DNA from: Brevibacterium sp. S22
GTDB lineage: Bacteria; Actinomycetota; Actinomycetes; Actinomycetales; Brevibacteriaceae
Direction: 5' to 3'
Length of the DNA stretch: 64,000 bases
Assembly (NCBI RefSeq): GCF_004745485.1
Contig: NZ_RHFG01000002.1
Coordinates: 124,001-188,000 of the forward strand
Shown here: piece after piece, positions 63,204 through 64,000 of the stretch
Layout: every line of letters starts with the position of its first letter
How positions within the stretch are numbered: position 1 is the first letter of the stretch
Translations under genes and position numbers: made by a program
Notes under the pieces: model-generated
Seen by the model: only the letters and a program-made list of their open reading frames with translations
Databases searched by the model: none
What the model was told of the DNA's origin: nothing

Positions 63204-64000
63204 GTGACGGTGTCGAATTCCAAGAATGAGCTCATCAGCCGCTGGCGCACGGTGGTCTCAACCCTGGATCAGGACCCGGAGCTCACGGCCCACCAGAAGG
63301 GATTCCTCTCTCTTGCCGTGCCCAAGGCCCTTGTCGACAACGCACTCGTCCTTCTCGCCGTGCGCGACGAACATACCCGCCGCACCATCGAGACCCGGCT
63401 GCTGGGACCGCTGACCAGGGAGTTCTCCAAGGTTCTCGGTTTCGAGGTGACCTTCGGCTTCGTCGTCGACCCTGAGCTCGACGTGCCGATCCGCTTCGAG
63501 GATCTCATCGGCGAACCGACTCCGGGACCGCAGGTTCCCATCGATCCGGTCACGTCCACCTCGGCGATGGGATCGCCTGAACCCACCCCCGCTGAGGCGG
63601 CCGAACCGGTGCGCCGGATCTCCGCCGATCACTCAGAGTCCGGTATCGGTCAACCGACTCAGGACCGGCAGCCGGCCCAGCACAGTCCGAATGCTCGGAT
63701 CCCGCATGAGCAGACGTCGGCGCCCCAGGCGCCGGAGCCGCAGACCCCGCATGAGCAGACGTCCCAGTCTCCGGTCGAATCGGGGATGACCGACCGTGAG
63801 ATGAAGATCGCCGAGGCGACCGCAGCCCCGATGGGACCTCCCGTCGATGCACCCGGTGTCGCTCAGCTCAACCCGAAGTACACCTTCGACACCTTCGTCA
63901 TCGGCGCCTCGAACCGATTCGCCCATGCCGCGGCCTTCGCCGTCGCCGAAGCGCCGGCCAAGGCATACAACCCTCTCTTCATCTATGGGGACTCGGGACT
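63204..64000 (+). CDS. dnaA: Chromosomal replication initiator DnaA, N-terminal part (runs off window)
   Basis: The first 265 codons. Domain [21 protein letters not shown] to about residue 100 ([20 protein letters not shown]). Domain II is a 115-residue Pro/Gln/Glu-rich linker with a repeated PHEQTS (DNA repeat CCCGCATGAGCAGACGTC). Domain III begins [20 protein letters not shown], and the window ends at FIYGDSGL just before the Walker A GKTH. Start is GTG 63204 or GTG 63210; the latter (VSNSKNEL) has better spacing to GAGGA. Confidence 0.97.
   Translation, partial: MTVSNSKNELISRWRTVVSTLDQDPELTAHQKGFLSLAVPKALVDNALVLLAVRDEHTRRTIETRLLGPLTREFSKVLGFEVTFGFVVDPELDVPIRFEDLIGEPTPGPQVPIDPVTSTSAMGSPEPTPAEAAEPVRRISADHSESGIGQPTQDRQPAQHSPNARIPHEQTSAPQAPEPQTPHEQTSQSPVESGMTDREMKIAEATAAPMGPPVDAPGVAQLNPKYTFDTFVIGASNRFAHAAAFAVAEAPAKAYNPLFIYGDSG

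Overview
The window is high-GC actinobacterial chromosome, most likely a Brevibacterium or close relative. That is an inference from protein sequence style, GTG/TTG starts and gene order; nothing in the window names the organism. The right two thirds carry two gene blocks that flank the replication origin in Actinomycetota. One is PBP1 - membrane protein - rpsF - ssb - rpsR - rplI (34.7-40.4 kb) with dnaB (18.2-19.5 kb). The other is cca - Nudix - DUF6049 - murJ - pseudokinase - trxB - trxA - cwlM-like - parB - parA - rsmG - jag - yidC - yidD - rnpA - rpmH - dnaA (42.6-64 kb). dnaA starts at the right edge and runs off the window.

Layout. Positions 1-5.96 kb hold a partial methyltransferase, a MerR-VOC gene broken by an amber codon, a decayed IS5-family element, and a three-deep insertion nest: an integrase-core IS cut by an IS3-family element, itself cut by a second IS3-family element. 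Exact 3-bp target duplications are visible at both insertion events. Positions 6.7-15.3 kb form an AT-richer island: a MocR-type regulator, an IS1380 remnant, then a tightly overlapped operon (FMN-type oxidase fold, polar-amino-acid type ABC transporter, amidase, HisC-like aminotransferase), probably for uptake and deamidation of an amino-acid-like compound. Positions 15.5-18.1 kb hold a truncated IS21 element and an orphan TnsA-like protein. dnaB follows, then a roughly 15-kb block that separates dnaB from rplI. That block has a two-permease FtsX-like ABC exporter, an acyl-CoA ligase/saccharopine-dehydrogenase-like/SDR cluster with a divergent TetR gene and a palindromic operator candidate, VapBC, DUF445, an M20 deacetylase and small genes.

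The outstanding region is 54.0-56.8 kb: about 2.8 kb without a credible gene, carrying eight perfect 14-bp parS palindromes and several near matches, directly downstream of parB. ParB itself is unusually long (625 aa) because about 340 residues of low-complexity Ser/Thr/Ala/Lys-rich sequence separate the N-terminal ParA-contact motif from the CTPase/DNA-binding core. Together these suggest an expanded centromere.

Regulation visible in the sequence: GGAAT-N18-GTT promoters, matching the SigR/SigH redox sigma consensus, precede both trxB and trxA; an intrinsic terminator sits in the rpmH leader; DnaA-box-like 9-mers cluster between rpmH and dnaA. Cell-envelope genes (murJ, its separately encoded pseudokinase partner, cwlM-like, PBP1) sit next to the segregation genes as in mycobacteria, but the CwlM-like protein lacks recognisable amidase zinc ligands.
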